From the NCBI GenBank assembly GCA_016859345.1, contig CM029126.1:2970501-3034500 (forward strand): a stretch of 64,000 nucleotides of DNA, written 5' to 3'. Positions 12,838-26,240 of this stretch are shown here, in pieces; positions within the stretch are counted from its first letter, which is position 1; each line of letters starts with the position of its first letter. The notes beneath the pieces were generated by a model. The model had not been told where the DNA came from. It searched no databases and saw nothing but the letters and a program-made list of their open reading frames with translations. A program made the position numbers and the translations under genes. The DNA comes from Istiophorus platypterus (taxonomy: Eukaryota > Chordata > Actinopteri > Istiophoriformes > Istiophoridae).

Positions 12838-13107
12838 ATTTATTTGACCATTTATTTGACCATTTATTCGACCATTTATTCGACCATTTATTCGACCATT
12901 TATTCGACCATTTATTTGACCATTTATTTGACCATTTATTCGACCATTTATTCGACCATTTATTCGACCATTTATTTGACCATTTATTCGACCATTTATT
13001 CGACCATTTATTCGACCATTTATTCGACCATTTATTTGACCATTTATTCGACCATTTATTCGACCATTTATTCGACCATTTATTCGACCATTTATTTGAC
13101 CATTTAA
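12838..13107. repeat. 12-bp satellite-like array with 60-bp higher-order unit
   Basis: Twenty-two units of TTTATTCGACCA or TTTATTTGACCA are joined head to tail. The T/C variant order is TT CCCC TT CCC T CCCC T CCCC T. The right half is therefore a 60-bp higher-order repeat made of one T unit and four C units. The array is open in several frames only because 12 is a multiple of 3. Confidence 0.95.
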
Positions 13108-13109
13108 AA

Positions 13110-15990
13110 CACACGGAGACGCCTTTTGTCTTTTTTTCTTTCTTTTTTTTTAGACTTTGTTATATACTCTGTCATTTATTGTGCCCGGATCAGAAGAATC
13201 ACCACACTGACTGAAAAGACCAGGGTCTAATGTAAAGTTACGTGGATCACGTGTTCATATTCCTTTGACTACTTTTAGCCTCAGGCCTCCGTCGCTGGCA
13301 AAACACTGGGTGGCAAAAGGTAAAGAAAACAAAAACAAAAACACAAACCAAGAAGCAAAAAACAGAGGCACCCTTGCCCAACTAATTTACTCTAAGTACT
13401 TTGCATTAACTGACAAAGTGGTCCCAGATGTTTTAATCATGCTGGGGGGGAAAATGGGAACGGGCAGCATCATACGCATATGTGGAGTGTATGTTCTAAA
13501 AATCAGGAATTCACCTCTGTTATCTAAACTGTGTGTGTGTGTGTGTGTGTTTATTTTAACAGTTCTTGCTTAGAGCCTCGTCTTCCCTTCATAAGGTAAA
13601 AGCTCCAACTGCTGGTCGGTTCCTCGGCCAAAGATGGAGAAGGAATTCGAGATGCGGGCGTCGTTTTATTTTCATTCCTCCAAGAGCAAAACATTATCGG
13701 CGCCGGTACGGGGGGGCAGAAAAACAAACCGTGGGCGAAATGCATTGTGGGGCGTCTCATCGTGGGCTCCACAGACCCCTTGTTCCAGCGTTCTTTGCGA
13801 AATGAGTTCTGCATGCGGCCACTTAGAAAACTTGTATAATAAATGATAAAAAGAATGAACTGCACCAGGAAGCTGATGGGTTCTTCAGGTTCTGTTTCAC
13901 AAGACCCTGCGTGTGTGTGTGTGTGTGTGTCTGGCTATGTGGGAGGGCTGGGCCAGATTGGGGGGTGGGGGTGGGTGGCGAAGGAGGAACGAGGGCTTCA
14001 GAAGGGTGGAGGCGTGGAAGCGTGGGAGGAGGAGACATCAAAGACGGGTGAAAACACACCCCCCCTCCCCCCACCCGTACAAAAGATGGCCGTGGGGTTC
14101 GGAGACGAACGAAACACGATCCGCCATGTGACCCTGGACGCCACGCAACCCCCCCCCTCGCCTGGCTCCATTCAGCTTTTTCTGCCCATTCAACTTCCCT
14201 CCCCAGTGAGACGAACGCCACTTGGAGCCGATGTAAATGTGCTTTATAGTATCTGCGGTTTGGTGTTTTGTTTTCTGAGCGTTTTGCTGCACACCTTTTC
14301 TTCGTTTTTTTTAAATTTTGTGGTTTTGTTTGTCGAGTCTCTCGTGGGGGGGGGGTCTTTTTATCCGACTTATTTTTGTGCGTCTCTGTGTAACTGTGTG
14401 TGTGTGTGTGAGAGTGTGTGTGTGTGTGCGAGTGGGTGTGTGTGTGTGAGTGTGTGTGTGTGTGCGAGTGGGTGTTGGGGTTGTTTGCGGCTTTTTTTTT
14501 TAGTCATGTTCATGGTTTCAACCAGACCTTCTTTCGGTTGATTTCTTACCCCCCCCCCACCCCCACCCCTTCCTCTTTTCTCACCTCTGCGACCTTGGCA
14601 GCCAACTTTACAAGGTTCATTTCCATGTTCACATCTATATTTTCACCGCATGAGCAACATATTATTACCGTTATTATTTTTATTCTGTTGCTAATGTCTC
14701 TCTCCAACTGTGGAAATGAGAACTACAGTCAAAATGTCTCTTTCATTTCATTTTTCCTGAGGGTAGGTTAGTGTAATTCATGGAACCTGGCAGCTGTTAA
14801 GAACACACACACACACACACAGCTGGGGGGGTGCTCTTTGTTGGTGAACACTGCAGTGGGTTCGAGCAGCTCCCCGGTTAAACCAATTACACCCCTTTGA
14901 ACCGGCTGGGTCGGTAAACACGCCCGCGGCTTGCTTGTTTGTTGGTGTTTGTTTGTTTGTTCTCTTTTAAAACTCCGGCCGTCCATTGAGGCCAATGTCA
15001 GACCTGAAACAAAGATCCGCTGAAACCTGAGAATCTCCGAGAACTGAGACCGGTGCGAACTGGTTGCACCTGCATCGCTTTAAAACAGCGACGTTTTCAA
15101 GGCGGTTTCGTGGTGACGGGACCAGTGCGAGCGGCGGATTTGCGTGTGTGGAGGCGGGGGGGGGGGTACCATGTGAATCCTCCAGGTTAAGTTAAACTCT
15201 GGGGAACTGTGACACACAAATTTTGCATTGCCGGTAAAAAGTCGGGGGGGGGGGGCTGTAAAAGCTCATTCGCTGTCTTGCAGCCTCTAGTTTTATTTAA
15301 TCTCCGTCATAGTATCACATAATGAAACACACAAAAAGGCCTTGATACAGTTGTAATACTCCATCAGAGAAACAGTGCAAGGCTCCAGCCAACCGTGATT
15401 CACAGTATCAGCACATCTGATAGTCGTTGTCTTTAATAATGATTGTTCCGTGAGGGAAATATTAGAACACAGCGAACAATTATTCCCTGGAGGCCAAAGT
15501 TAATAAAAGTTCCTTTTAAAATTGCTTATTTGCTTTTTTTTGGTCGGATCAACAGTCGACAGTTTCACTATCATAGAAAATAGCACATTTTAACATTTAA
15601 GGCTCAGGCACTGGTGGATTTTTGGCCTTTTCACGTCAAAGGTTGATACTAAATAATTTGCAATCAACTGACTAACTGATTAAACATCTGATGATGAAAC
15701 CGGATGATGGGGCTTAACCGGGGCCTGGTAAGAGATTTTTGCCCCGGGGGAGGCCCGACCCGGTCGCGACCCCGAGATGCCCTCTGCTGCGGCTGGTGGC
15801 TCCATGCTCCAACTCGTTCCTGGCGCGTCCCCCCCGCGGGTTTACACAGAACGGGCCGAACCTCGTCTGCGGCGGCTCGGCCGCCGGGAACGATCGAATC
15901 CGTCGGGGAGCGTTAATTTTTTTTTTCCTGACAGGAGGTTTCAGCCTGGCCGACAAGGTAAAAAGCTCGCCGCGGGGGGGCGGCCTGAGC
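13110..15990. other. Intergenic, microsatellites
   Basis: This stretch contains GT tracts at 13531-13550, 13911-13930 and 14397-14475 (with GA and GC variants), a CA tract at 14803-14820, and G homopolymers at 14347, 15150 and 15245. No gene is supported. Confidence 0.5.
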
Positions 15991-15996
15991 TGATGG

Positions 15997-18292
15997 ATCC
16001 TCCTCATCCTCCTCATCCTCCTCATCCTCCTCATCCTCCTCATCCTCCTCATCCTCCTCATCCTCCTCATCCTCCTCATCCTCCTCATCCTCCTCATCCT
16101 CCTCATCCTCCTCATCCTCCTCATCCTCCTCATCCTCCTCATCCTCCTCATCCTCCTCATCCTCCTCATCCTCCTCATCCTCCTCATCCTCCTCATCCTC
16201 CTCATCCTCCTCATCCTCCTCATCCTCCTCATCCTCCTCATCCTCCTCATCCTCCTCATCCTCCTCATCCTCCTCATCCTCCTCATCCTCCTCATCCTCC
16301 TCATCCTCCTCATCCTCCTCATCCTCCTCATCCTCCTCATCCTCCTCATCCTCCTCATCCTCCTCATCCTCCTCATCCTCCTCATCCTCCTCATCCTCCT
16401 CATCCTCCTCATCCTCCTCATCCTCCTCATCCTCCTCATCCTCCTCATCCTCCTCATCCTCCTCATCCTCCTCATCCTCCTCATCCTCCTCATCCTCCTC
16501 ATCCTCCTCATCCTCCTCATCCTCCTCATCCTCCTCATCCTCCTCATCCTCCTCATCCTCCTCATCCTCCTCATCCTCCTCATCCTCCTCATCCTCCTCA
16601 TCCTCCTCATCCTCCTCATCCTCCTCATCCTCCTCATCCTCCTCATCCTCCTCATCCTCCTCATCCTCCTCATCCTCCTCATCCTCCTCATCCTCCTCAT
16701 CCTCCTCATCCTCCTCATCCTCCTCATCCTCCTCATCCTCCTCATCCTCCTCATCCTCCTCATCCTCCTCATCCTCCTCATCCTCCTCATCCTCCTCATC
16801 CTCCTCATCCTCCTCATCCTCCTCATCCTCCTCATCCTCCTCATCCTCCTCATCCTCCTCATCCTCCTCATCCTCCTCATCCTCCTCATCCTCCTCATCC
16901 TCCTCATCCTCCTCATCCTCCTCATCCTCCTCATCCTCCTCATCCTCCTCATCCTCCTCATCCTCCTCATCCTCCTCATCCTCCTCATCCTCCTCATCCT
17001 CCTCATCCTCCTCATCCTCCTCATCCTCCTCATCCTCCTCATCCTCCTCATCCTCCTCATCCTCCTCATCCTCCTCATCCTCCTCATCCTCCTCATCCTC
17101 CTCATCCTCCTCATCCTCCTCATCCTCCTCATCCTCCTCATCCTCCTCATCCTCCTCATCCTCCTCATCCTCCTCATCCTCCTCATCCTCCTCATCCTCC
17201 TCATCCTCCTCATCCTCCTCATCCTCCTCATCCTCCTCATCCTCCTCATCCTCCTCATCCTCCTCATCCTCCTCATCCTCCTCATCCTCCTCATCCTCCT
17301 CATCCTCCTCATCCTCCTCATCCTCCTCATCCTCCTCATCCTCCTCATCCTCCTCATCCTCCTCATCCTCCTCATCCTCCTCATCCTCCTCATCCTCCTT
17401 ATCCTCCTCATCCTCATCCTCCTCCTCCTCCTCCTCATCCTCCTCATCATCCTCATCCTCCTCATCCTCCTCCTACTCCTCCTCATCCTCCTCATCCACC
17501 TCATCATCCTCATCCTCCTCATCCTCCTCATCCTCCTCATCCTCCTCATCCTCCTCATCCTCCTCATCCTCCTCATCCTCCTCATCCTCCTCATCCTCCT
17601 CATCCTCCTCATCCTCCTCATCCTCCTCATCCTCCTCATCCTCCTCATCCTCCTCATCCTCCTCATCCTCCTCATCCTCCTCATCCTCCTCATCCTCCTC
17701 ATCCTCCTCATCCTCCTCATCCTCCTCATCCTCCTCATCCTCCTCATCCTCCTCATCCTCCTCATCCTCCTCATCCTCCTCATCCTCCTCATCCTCCTCA
17801 TCCTCCTCATCCTCCTCATCCTCCTCATCCTCCTCATCCTCCTCATCCTCCTCATCCTCCTCATCCTCCTCATCCTCCTCATCCTCCTCATCCTCCTCAT
17901 CCTCCTCATCCTCCTCATCCTCCTCATCCTCCTCATCCTCCTCATCCTCCTCATCCTCCTCATCCTCCTCATCCTCCTCATCCTCCTCATCCTCCTCATC
18001 CTCCTCATCCTCCTCATCCTCCTCATCCTCCTCATCCTCCTCATCCTCCTCATCCTCCTCATCCTCCTCATCCTCCTCATCCTCCTCATCCTCCTCATCC
18101 TCCTCATCCTCCTCATCCTCCTCATCCTCCTCATCCTCCTCATCCTCCTCATCCTCCTCATCCTCCTCATCCTCCTCATCCTCCTCATCCTCCTCATCCT
18201 CCTCATCCTCCTCATCCTCCTCATCCTCCTCATCCTCCTCATCCTCCTCATCCTCCTCATCCTCCTCATCCTCCTCATCCTCCTCATCCTCT
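15997..18292. repeat. 2.3-kb array of a 9-bp unit (ATCCTCCTC)
   Basis: About 255 head-to-tail units of ATCCTCCTC form the array. From 15997 to about 17398 it appears perfect (roughly 156 units), as does 17513-18292 (roughly 87 units). The stretch between is degenerate. Because the unit is 9 bp, five of six frames lack stops, giving long artefactual frames of HPP, ILL or SSS on the plus strand and EED or MRR on the minus strand. The minus strand is (GAGGAGGAT)n and has two GG steps per unit, so it could form two-tier G-quadruplexes if single-stranded. Confidence 0.98.
17399..17512. repeat. Degenerate island inside the 9-bp array
   Basis: This stretch mixes units of 3, 6, 9 and 12 bp and contains substitutions such as TTATCC, CTACTC and ATCCACC. 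Long pure stretches lie on both sides. It looks like the oldest part of the array, with later homogeneous growth on each side. Confidence 0.85.
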
Positions 18293-20090
18293 AGTCGAGT
18301 CTGCAGGTTTGGTTTGGTGGTTTGTTTGGAAGCGAAACAAAATTTGATCGATTTAAGGCAAAACCTTAAAAAAAAAGGGGTCAGAAACGCAACGTACGCA
18401 GACGTTTCCACACGGGTCAGTTTTTATCAGTGAAGGGACAATTCAGATACTAGTGGAGAGATAATGAGTCCAGCCGAGGGTAAAACTCAACCCTCGTCAA
18501 GTTTAGATTATCACAATAAAACCATTAAAGGGCTGTTAGATTATAACAGATAAAACGGACTTAATGTACAGGTGTGCATTTATACAAAATGTGAGATTTG
18601 GATCCATTAAGAAATACTCACTGTTCGCGTTTGTTCCTGGTTTTATTTTCTTTAATTCTTTTTACTCATGCATCAGAAACTTTAAATTCAGGTCATTTTT
18701 TTTGTCTTTTACTGAAGAACACGACTGACCACCGGTTCGTTTTTTTTCCGGAAACTTCTCAGCCGCCCCTGATGTTGTGACCCTCAAGACCTTTAACCCT
18801 GATGGACACGCAGGAGCGAGTCCGGCAGCTTTCCGTTCATTATCGTCGTATAAAAGGAGGATCTAGGTGGCGCTGAACCAACCCTCCATAAAACGATCTT
18901 TATCATTTCTTTCCCTCCTGCCTCTTCACCCAATCCCGACCCGCCGCCGTGCCCCGATCACGTCAGCTGCAACCCTTTGGCCGAGACCGGCCACATGTCA
19001 AAAGTGGCGTGGCCGGTGGGCGTGGCACCGCGGAACAAGATCACTGGGGACCGACTCCGAACGTAACTGGGTCACCGGTTTATCTCCGGCTCAGCACAAC
19101 TCTGCCCCAGACAAAGGGGTGCAAGCGGCCAGTGTGTTTGCTCAAGGATCGTGCTTCTTTCCTTGGACCAGAGCGTTTCCATGTTTATGCGGCTGATTAT
19201 TTCCGGTTTAGGCACGAAAACGGTTGCAGCACAGAAGCGGCACAGCGTAAAAGTTACAAATGATCCAAGAAAGCGAGTAAGTGGGCCTTGAGTAGAGACT
19301 GATTTGTCAAGTGCAGGGAGAAGGAGACTGTAAAACTGATAAAATATCAGCAGTCAATAAATCACCACAAGGATTATAAAAAAAGAAGAAAAGATGTGCA
19401 AATGCTATATATCTCAGGACACATGATTCCAACCGATAAAAAGTTAAGGAAAGCTCCATGACCAGCTGCCTCAGATCATAAAGCAGTTTAAAAGCACAGG
19501 TTCCAAAGTTTTATGCGCTTGTATATGTTAATGTTCCCGTGAGAGGGAGTCGTCTTCCCAACATTCCTGGACACACCTGAGCTGGAGTTCCGGGTCCATA
19601 AAGTGCAGCTGTCCGCTTCAGTCGGGGCAATGGACGCCCTATGTCACTCACGGGGGCCGAGCGCCGGGGGGGGGCACCGATGGCGAGGGCAGGGGCCCTG
19701 GGGGGTCAGTAACCCGCTCCCCTGGGGCGATGCACAGTGGGCTTCAGGAAATTAAGTAAATAAGTAAATAAGTTAGTGACTAACTGAATAAATGAATGAA
19801 ATCGAGCTCGTTGCAAACCAACAGACGGGCGACAGGCGCAAACGTGGGACTCGACACGCGGATGCTCTGCATAACGAGTTTTTTAATTTATGAATCGTCT
19901 TGGAGATTTTGCTGCTGACACTTTTGTTCTTTACCTCAGGTTATGTCTTTGTGAAGAAGTTACTTTTAATTTAAGGTATTATTTCTACTTCGTGATATTA
20001 ATACTTTTACCTGCATTCAGAATTTTTTTTTTTTTTTTGTGCCGCTTGGGGGCAGTGCAACACGCTGCGAACGCAAAGTTTATACGGTGA
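18293..20090. other. Intergenic, no gene seen
   Basis: No spliced gene or known domain is visible. A TATAAAAG string lies at 18850 without a credible open frame downstream. The open frames of 104-109 codons near 18867-19263 match no family I know. Confidence 0.5.
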
Positions 20091-20450
20091 ATATGTTAGC
20101 AATTAGTTAATAATGATAATTATAATGATAAACTTAAGTTATATAGCACTTTTCATACAGGAAATGCAGGTCAAAGAGCTCTACAATAAAGAATATACAC
20201 TTGTAAGAACAGACATTAAAAAGAACATAAAAAACAGGAAGAGAATGCAAGTGACATTAATAAGATAAAAATAAAGTTGAGATAATAACCAGAACAGGGA
20301 TTAAAAAGGTTAAGGTGAAAGGACATAATAAAGACAGTAAGAATAGAAATAAGAGCATTAAAAACAAAATGTAATTTAATAATAAAAAAAATGAGAATGT
20401 AACAGATAAAATAGGTGAAGATAAAGTTAATAAACATTAGAAACAACAGT
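20090..20450. repeat. A-rich interspersed repeat resembling a common teleost element
   Basis: The block begins with TTATATAGCACTTTTCATAC and AAATGCAGGTCAAAGAGCTC, followed by a long A-rich stretch. I recognise this order from many fish genomes. The A-rich tail suggests a retroposed element, but the class is not certain. Confidence 0.55.
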
Positions 20451-20534
20451 TGCCTATTTACATGATAAACACAGCAGTGTTACCAGGAAGTGTGCGTTGT
20501 ATTTTAGGGGCTTTTAACCCTAAAGAGCAAAACA

Positions 20535-20875
20535 ACAAAGCTGCCAGGGGCCAGCACCGCCGGCAGGGGTCCCCACTGCCGCCAGAGGCAACTGCCGCCG
20601 CCAGGGGCCACATCACCACCAGGGGCCTCCACTGCCGGCAGGGGCCGCCGCCGCCGCCAGGGGTCGCCGCCGCCGCCGCCGCCGCCGCCAGGGGCCGCTG
20701 CCACTGCCGCCGCCAGGGGTCGCCGCCGCCGCCAGGGGTTACCGCCGCTGCCAGGGGCCTCCACCGCCGGCAGGGACCACCGCCGCCACCAGGGGCCACC
20801 GCTGCTGCCAGGGGTTACCGCCGCCACCAGGGGCCTCCACCGCCGGCAGGGGCCGCCACCTGGCCCCAGAGGGAA
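20535..20875. repeat. GC-rich minisatellite, CAGGGG/GCCGCC units
   Basis: Imperfect tandem units of about 18-21 bp combine CAGGGGCC or CAGGGGTC with runs of GCCGCC and CACTGCC. Open frames of 76-174 codons across it read as low-complexity A/P/G/R. They are by-products of the repeat. Confidence 0.85.
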
Positions 20876-20879
20876 GGTC

Positions 20880-22456
20880 TTCGTCCCATCAGGGCCACAC
20901 AATTGCCGCCGGCTGACCGGAGCCACGTTCCCCTCCATGTTAAAGCGTCACCGGAGGAGGGGGTAAGTTTCTGAATGAATGAATGAATGAATGAATGAAT
21001 GCGCCGCTCCTCAGTGAGCGAACTACGACTCATACGGTAAAGTCCTCGCACTGTCGATGCATTTCAACCCGAGGGTGAGGAGGCAGGGGCCCTTCCTCAT
21101 TCGGACACCTGTGAAGCAGCCCGCCCCCTTTTTTTTTTTTTTTGTTGATGGCAAATAACCCCCCCGAGCGCTCGCAAAACACAGGCTGAAGTCAGCAAAG
21201 GCGTCTACTGTCGACACACATAGCGCATGTAACGCACGCACACACACAGACAAAGGAGAAGTGGAGGCGTCGGGTTCATCGAGCATTAGACAAAGACCTT
21301 TTGTCCTCTGGGTCCGTCCCGCTGGCGGTGTGACAGGACCGTCCTCGCATCGTGGGGCCTGGGGGGCATCTCATCACAGGGGGAAGGGAGCATGGCCCGG
21401 CCAGACCGCCCCCCGGGTAACGACGGGAAACGACGCTAACGCAGGAGTCGGGCGGATGAGGACGGAGCTGTGCACTCTCGTTTGTGATCTGCCCTGCCCC
21501 CCCCCCCCCCCCCAGAGAAAAAGGGGAAGAGAGAAGAAACAGAACCTCGTGTTGAATTTTTGTCGCATCCCAGGAGACCATCTATTTAAACTTAAACCTG
21601 AGGGGAGAGCCCCCCAACAGACTTCCTGTTAAACTGAGAGTGCCTCAAACCCCCCCCCCCCCCACAGACACACACACACACAAGCACACACCCACACACA
21701 CCATCTTTAATTCAAATTTAAAATTTCCTTTTGTTGGCATGACTACATCACGTACGCACAATATTTCCAAAGCAGGTTGCACAAGGTTCCTTATGTGAAT
21801 ACAACAATTCAGGGACAGCGTCATTTCACTGTGTCCCGAGGTTGAAGAGGTGAAGTCGTCCGCCGAGCCCTTGGAATAAAGTGAAAATAAAATGATCTAG
21901 AGTCTAAAAATACTCCGTTACAAGTCAAGCTTGTATATATACATATATATACAGTGTATATATGCACAAAATTAATTAGAAAGTTAAGAGATAAAAGAAT
22001 ATACAGGAGGAGCTAGTCAGCTGTTTAAAGGAGTAGTTGCACATTTTGAAAAATGCATTTATTCACCTTCTTCCTGTGAGTGAGGAGAATGAGTCAGAAC
22101 CTGGTTAAGGTTTGGTTTAACCCCCTCAACACACACACACACATACACGCATACACACACTTGGGGAACATTTTTTAATAAAGTTGCTGATCTCTCTCTC
22201 TCTCTCTCTCTCTTGTTGCCAGGTGTCGCTGGTGTTGCCGTGTTCGCGTTGGTCCGTCGTCACAGTCATGGTAATTTTTTCCAGTAGACACTTGGTGGCC
22301 GATGTGTTTTCTCTTTTCCTGTTCCTATGATATCATGGTGTGTGTGTGTGTGTGTGTGTGGGGGGGGGGGGCCTTCGCTGGACCTCATTTCTGTCACTCG
22401 TTCTGACTCATTTTTTTCAGTCTCACATCACTAAAATGGCTCACACTTCCTCCTTC

Positions 22457-22488
<32 letters not shown>

Positions 22489-25400
22489 GGGCAGTGACTT
22501 AAAAAAAATTCCATTTCCCTAAATGTTTTGTCTGGAAATTTTATGCCCGTTTCAGCTTCTTCGGATCTGACTGCAGTAATAGCGTCTGATTGTTTCATTA
22601 TCTTCTGAGTCAAACTGAAAGTGAGAGTGGGAGGGGGCCGACCTCGGGGAGGAACAAGGCGTCCCTTCAAGCTATCGCGTCAGTTACACAAGCGTTATAA
22701 AGCAATTCATATTTCATTGACTTTATTGACGGCAAAGTCCAATAATTCGGGTTTTTTTGGGTTGGTTTTTTTTTTGTTTTTCCAAATGTCACGTTTTTAC
22801 AGCGGTCGGAGTCAGAGATAGCGACTCATGAGGAAAAACAAGACACACAAGATTTCCCACATGTGAGAAGCTGGACTATACGCACACAATCATGCACGCA
22901 CACGCACACGCACAGACTCACACCTCTTCGGTAGAAGTTGGTTGGGATTATCCGGCGCGGATTATCCAGGATGCTCTTCCAAGTGAGGGCCACTGTGTCT
23001 CAGGGCAGAGATCTCACCCATGAACGGGAAGGAGGCTCCAGTGTTAAGTAAGGATAAAAACCAGGGGCCATCCACGTCGGATTCACGCCCCCCCCACACA
23101 CACACACACACGGTGGAAGCATCTGCATTCATTATATTCTAAACCATTTTTTTTGTTTTTTGTTTTCCATTTATTGCAATTTGAATCCCTTCCTAAAAAA
23201 GCTGCAGGTGCGACAGATGATATCAGGACTCGGAGAGAGGAATGTGCATATTTGCAAAAAAAAAAAACAACCCAAAACAAAACAAACCAAAACAGAGAAA
23301 ATTATCACAGAAAGTGTGACAACACAAATCAGTGTGAGAGCTCTGTGTTCTTCTGTTCGCACACTTACGCCGGATTGTGTGTATCAACAGAAACGTGAAA
23401 AAAACCCAAAACAAAAATGAATGAATGAATGAATGCTGAAACAACACACCCTCCGTTTGTTGTTTTGTCCTGGCCAGCATCTCCAGAATGCGGCCCGGCG
23501 GCATTTCCTCCGAAATGTATGCGAAACATCTGGCCGGATGGCATCTCATGCTTTTACAATCGAGTTCAGAATAAGAAAAAAACAAACAAAAAAATGTAAA
23601 CAAAAACTGCACTGAATTCATGACCTAATAAGGGCAGACGATGGACTGATCTCTAATTATTCCACTGAGAGACACATGTCGCCGTTACGCTGCCGAGTAG
23701 AGTCCGGTATCACGGGGGGAGGATCCATCTCCGATATGGTGAAGCGTATTAATAAATGATAGATTTGCTCCCCCAGTGATGAGTTCACTATTGCTCCCTG
23801 TGTGTCTTGTTTTTCCTCATGAAAATCCTGTGGCCGTCGTCGGGCCCGGCTGCCAAACACTGGAGGGCCGTGAAAACACGGTGTTGCCTGTTTCCAAGCA
23901 ACAATTTCATAAGAACCGAAGAGGGCCGCTGCCTCGACATGGTCGGCGACTATCTGCTGCCACCTGCTGGAGAGGTGGATGTGCATAGTCTGTCTGGAAA
24001 GATCAGGAAATGTCTCAGACATCTGAGGGTTTTCGGACAGAGAGATGACATTTAACAAACAATTTCTTGGAAATGTTAAACAGAAACAAAGCCTCAAAGC
24101 TGAACCTGTGCAAAATGATCCGGGAAAAACGGGGGAATCACAGGTGGAGTTTGGTGGTGGAGTCAGTCAATTTCCCGGCTGGTGGGGCTTTATTTTTTGC
24201 ATGGTTCTTCTTAAATGACAAACCTGGGTATTACTCTTAGGTAATGGTCTTACTGTAATAGGATGAGTAATGTTTGACACCGTTATTTTTACCACCCTCG
24301 CCTAAAAGATGAAATAAAATAAAATAAAATAAAATGGTTAAGCGAGGAATAAAAGACTTGGATTTGAAGATGCTGTAAGAGAGAGAAAAAAAAGAAGTTG
24401 ATATACATGAATTAAAAACCAAAAACTGAATTGAATCCAAAACTTAAGACAAAGAAAAGACAAATAAGGGAAACTAAACAAAAAGGAAGGAAAGGTGAAA
24501 GAACTGAGGAGAGGGAACTCAGAAAGCAACAGTGACAGGAACAGTGAAAAAAAGAAAAAACCTACAAAAACCCTAAAAAATTCAAAAAACGCGGATCAGA
24601 AAGTCGAGCGCAGAGCAAAGTCTGGGCTACTGGGAACGAATGAGGATCTACAGACATACATACATTACATACACTAGTTTCAACTCGCTAGTTTCAAACC
24701 GATTCACCAAATCACCAAGTCATAGAAAACAGTTTAACTATGTAACGAGAAGTCACCGTAGCAGGTTGAGCAAACTGACATGCTAACAGTCAGTCTGTTA
24801 GTATGACCAGGAAGGATCTGGTTATGCTAACCTAGCTAGTGATTTTTGGGCATTTAGTCAAAATGCTATTTGGCTACAGTGATACCGTTATTTATGCATG
24901 TGTGACTTAATATAACATCTCCCCAGTTTGTGTAACTCAAGCAGAATTTCAATCGCGCTTCCGGCCAGATGTCGGCCATGCTAACGCTCGTTCTGTCTGA
25001 ACCTGGTGGGTAAATTTTCAGTCCACACTGTTCTCTACAGAACCTGTTTTCTGTAGAGAACAATGCGACCTGTTCTCAACCTGTTTTCATTCATTTAAGT
25101 GCAGATCTCTGCTCATTAAGCACCGACTGATCTGGTGCGACTGGCAGGACGGCGAATTAGCGCAGGAGACCAGGAAATATTCTCGACGGGATCATCTGAT
25201 GCGAGGGAGTCATTTTCATTTCGGCTTTGTAAGAGAAATGGACTGGGATCTGCTAAAAAAAACAAAACACGACTAGTGTGTTTAGCAGCGGCGCCCTCTG
25301 CTGGCTGATAGCGGCCAGGTCGCGCTGGGCTGGAACATCGGGGCAAGTTTACCTGCTGCCGCTGAAACTGAACCGCGCAGTGAACGTACCCTAAAAAATA

Positions 25401-25775
25401 TATGAAATGACAAGAGCCAGTTAAATGAGTGGTCGCCACTCTGGACAACCCCTTTCACATTAAACACACTCATTAGACACACTTTTTAGTATCATGTGTG
25501 TCACCAAGCAGAGCTTTAAAGTGAAATTCCCTGCCATGTCTGCTGTTTTACAGCATATCCCTTCCACTTGTTTATGATATCCAGTGAAACATCAATCCAA
25601 GAAGCGAATCCAGTGTGTTTGCCTGTAAATTCCTCGGATTATTCCTCCATTGTCCGTAAATGGCGAAACCGAACCCTCATAATAACGTGCAACGGTGCAA
25701 AATAGTGATAAAGTTCGACTCACAGTAACAATAAAAGAAACATATGAGATTAAATATGATTAAATGATGAGTTAC
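20880..25775. other. Intergenic, simple repeats
   Basis: GAAT tetramers lie at 20973-21001 and 23418-23435. C homopolymers lie at 21497-21513 and 21650-21663. GT/CA tracts lie at 22338-22360 and 22459-22490, a CT tract at 22192-22213, and AAAAT pentamers at 24311-24335. No gene is supported. Confidence 0.5.
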
Positions 25776-25777
25776 TT

Positions 25778-25960
25778 CAATTCAGTTCAATTCAATTCTA
25801 TTTATATAGTGTTGTATCATAACAGACGTTGTCTGAGGGCACTTTTCATTTACAGAAGGTTCAGACCAGACCTGGAATACTGAAGAAAAACCTGAGACAC
25901 CTTCCACTTCCCGTCTTGGATCGGGATCAGGTTCTCAACCAAGACCTTCTCTCGTAACGT
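25778..25960. repeat. Teleost interspersed repeat fragment
   Basis: The order CAATTCAATTCTATTTATAT, TCTGAGGGCACTTTTCA, GGTTCAGACCAGACC matches a widespread fish repeat as I remember it. It is a short fragment without coding capacity. Confidence 0.55.
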
Positions 25961-26207
25961 CTCCAACCTCTGCGTGGTTTGTGAATGTGAGGCTCCGGGG
26001 TTTCAGGACCGTTTCCCAACCACTAGATGTCAGCCCCCGTCTTCCCGTCCGGCTCCGTTCAGTTTTAATTGGGTGGCTGGCGAGCAGACGAGTTCATGCC
26101 CCACTTCCCTCCCTCTCTCTCTCTCTCTCTCTCTGTCTCTTTACATGGCTCAACCAACCCCCCCACCCCTGCCCCTGGACCCCCCCCCCCTCACGGCCAC
26201 CATCCAC

Positions 26208-26240
<33 letters not shown>

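Noticed and set aside
12756..13214. FDHL, KWSN and YSTI repeat frames
   Set aside because: These are frames of the 12-bp array.
15777..18347. Open frames of over 850 codons (HPP plus strand, MRR minus strand) and the E/D-rich frame 17473-18411
   Set aside because: They exist only because the 9-bp repeat has no stop in five of six frames. Flanking parts show no domain, splice structure or coding bias.
20450..20974. Proline/alanine/arginine-rich frames that look like a collagen or PPxP protein
   Set aside because: They follow the GC-rich minisatellite and have no glycine-X-Y register or conserved flank.
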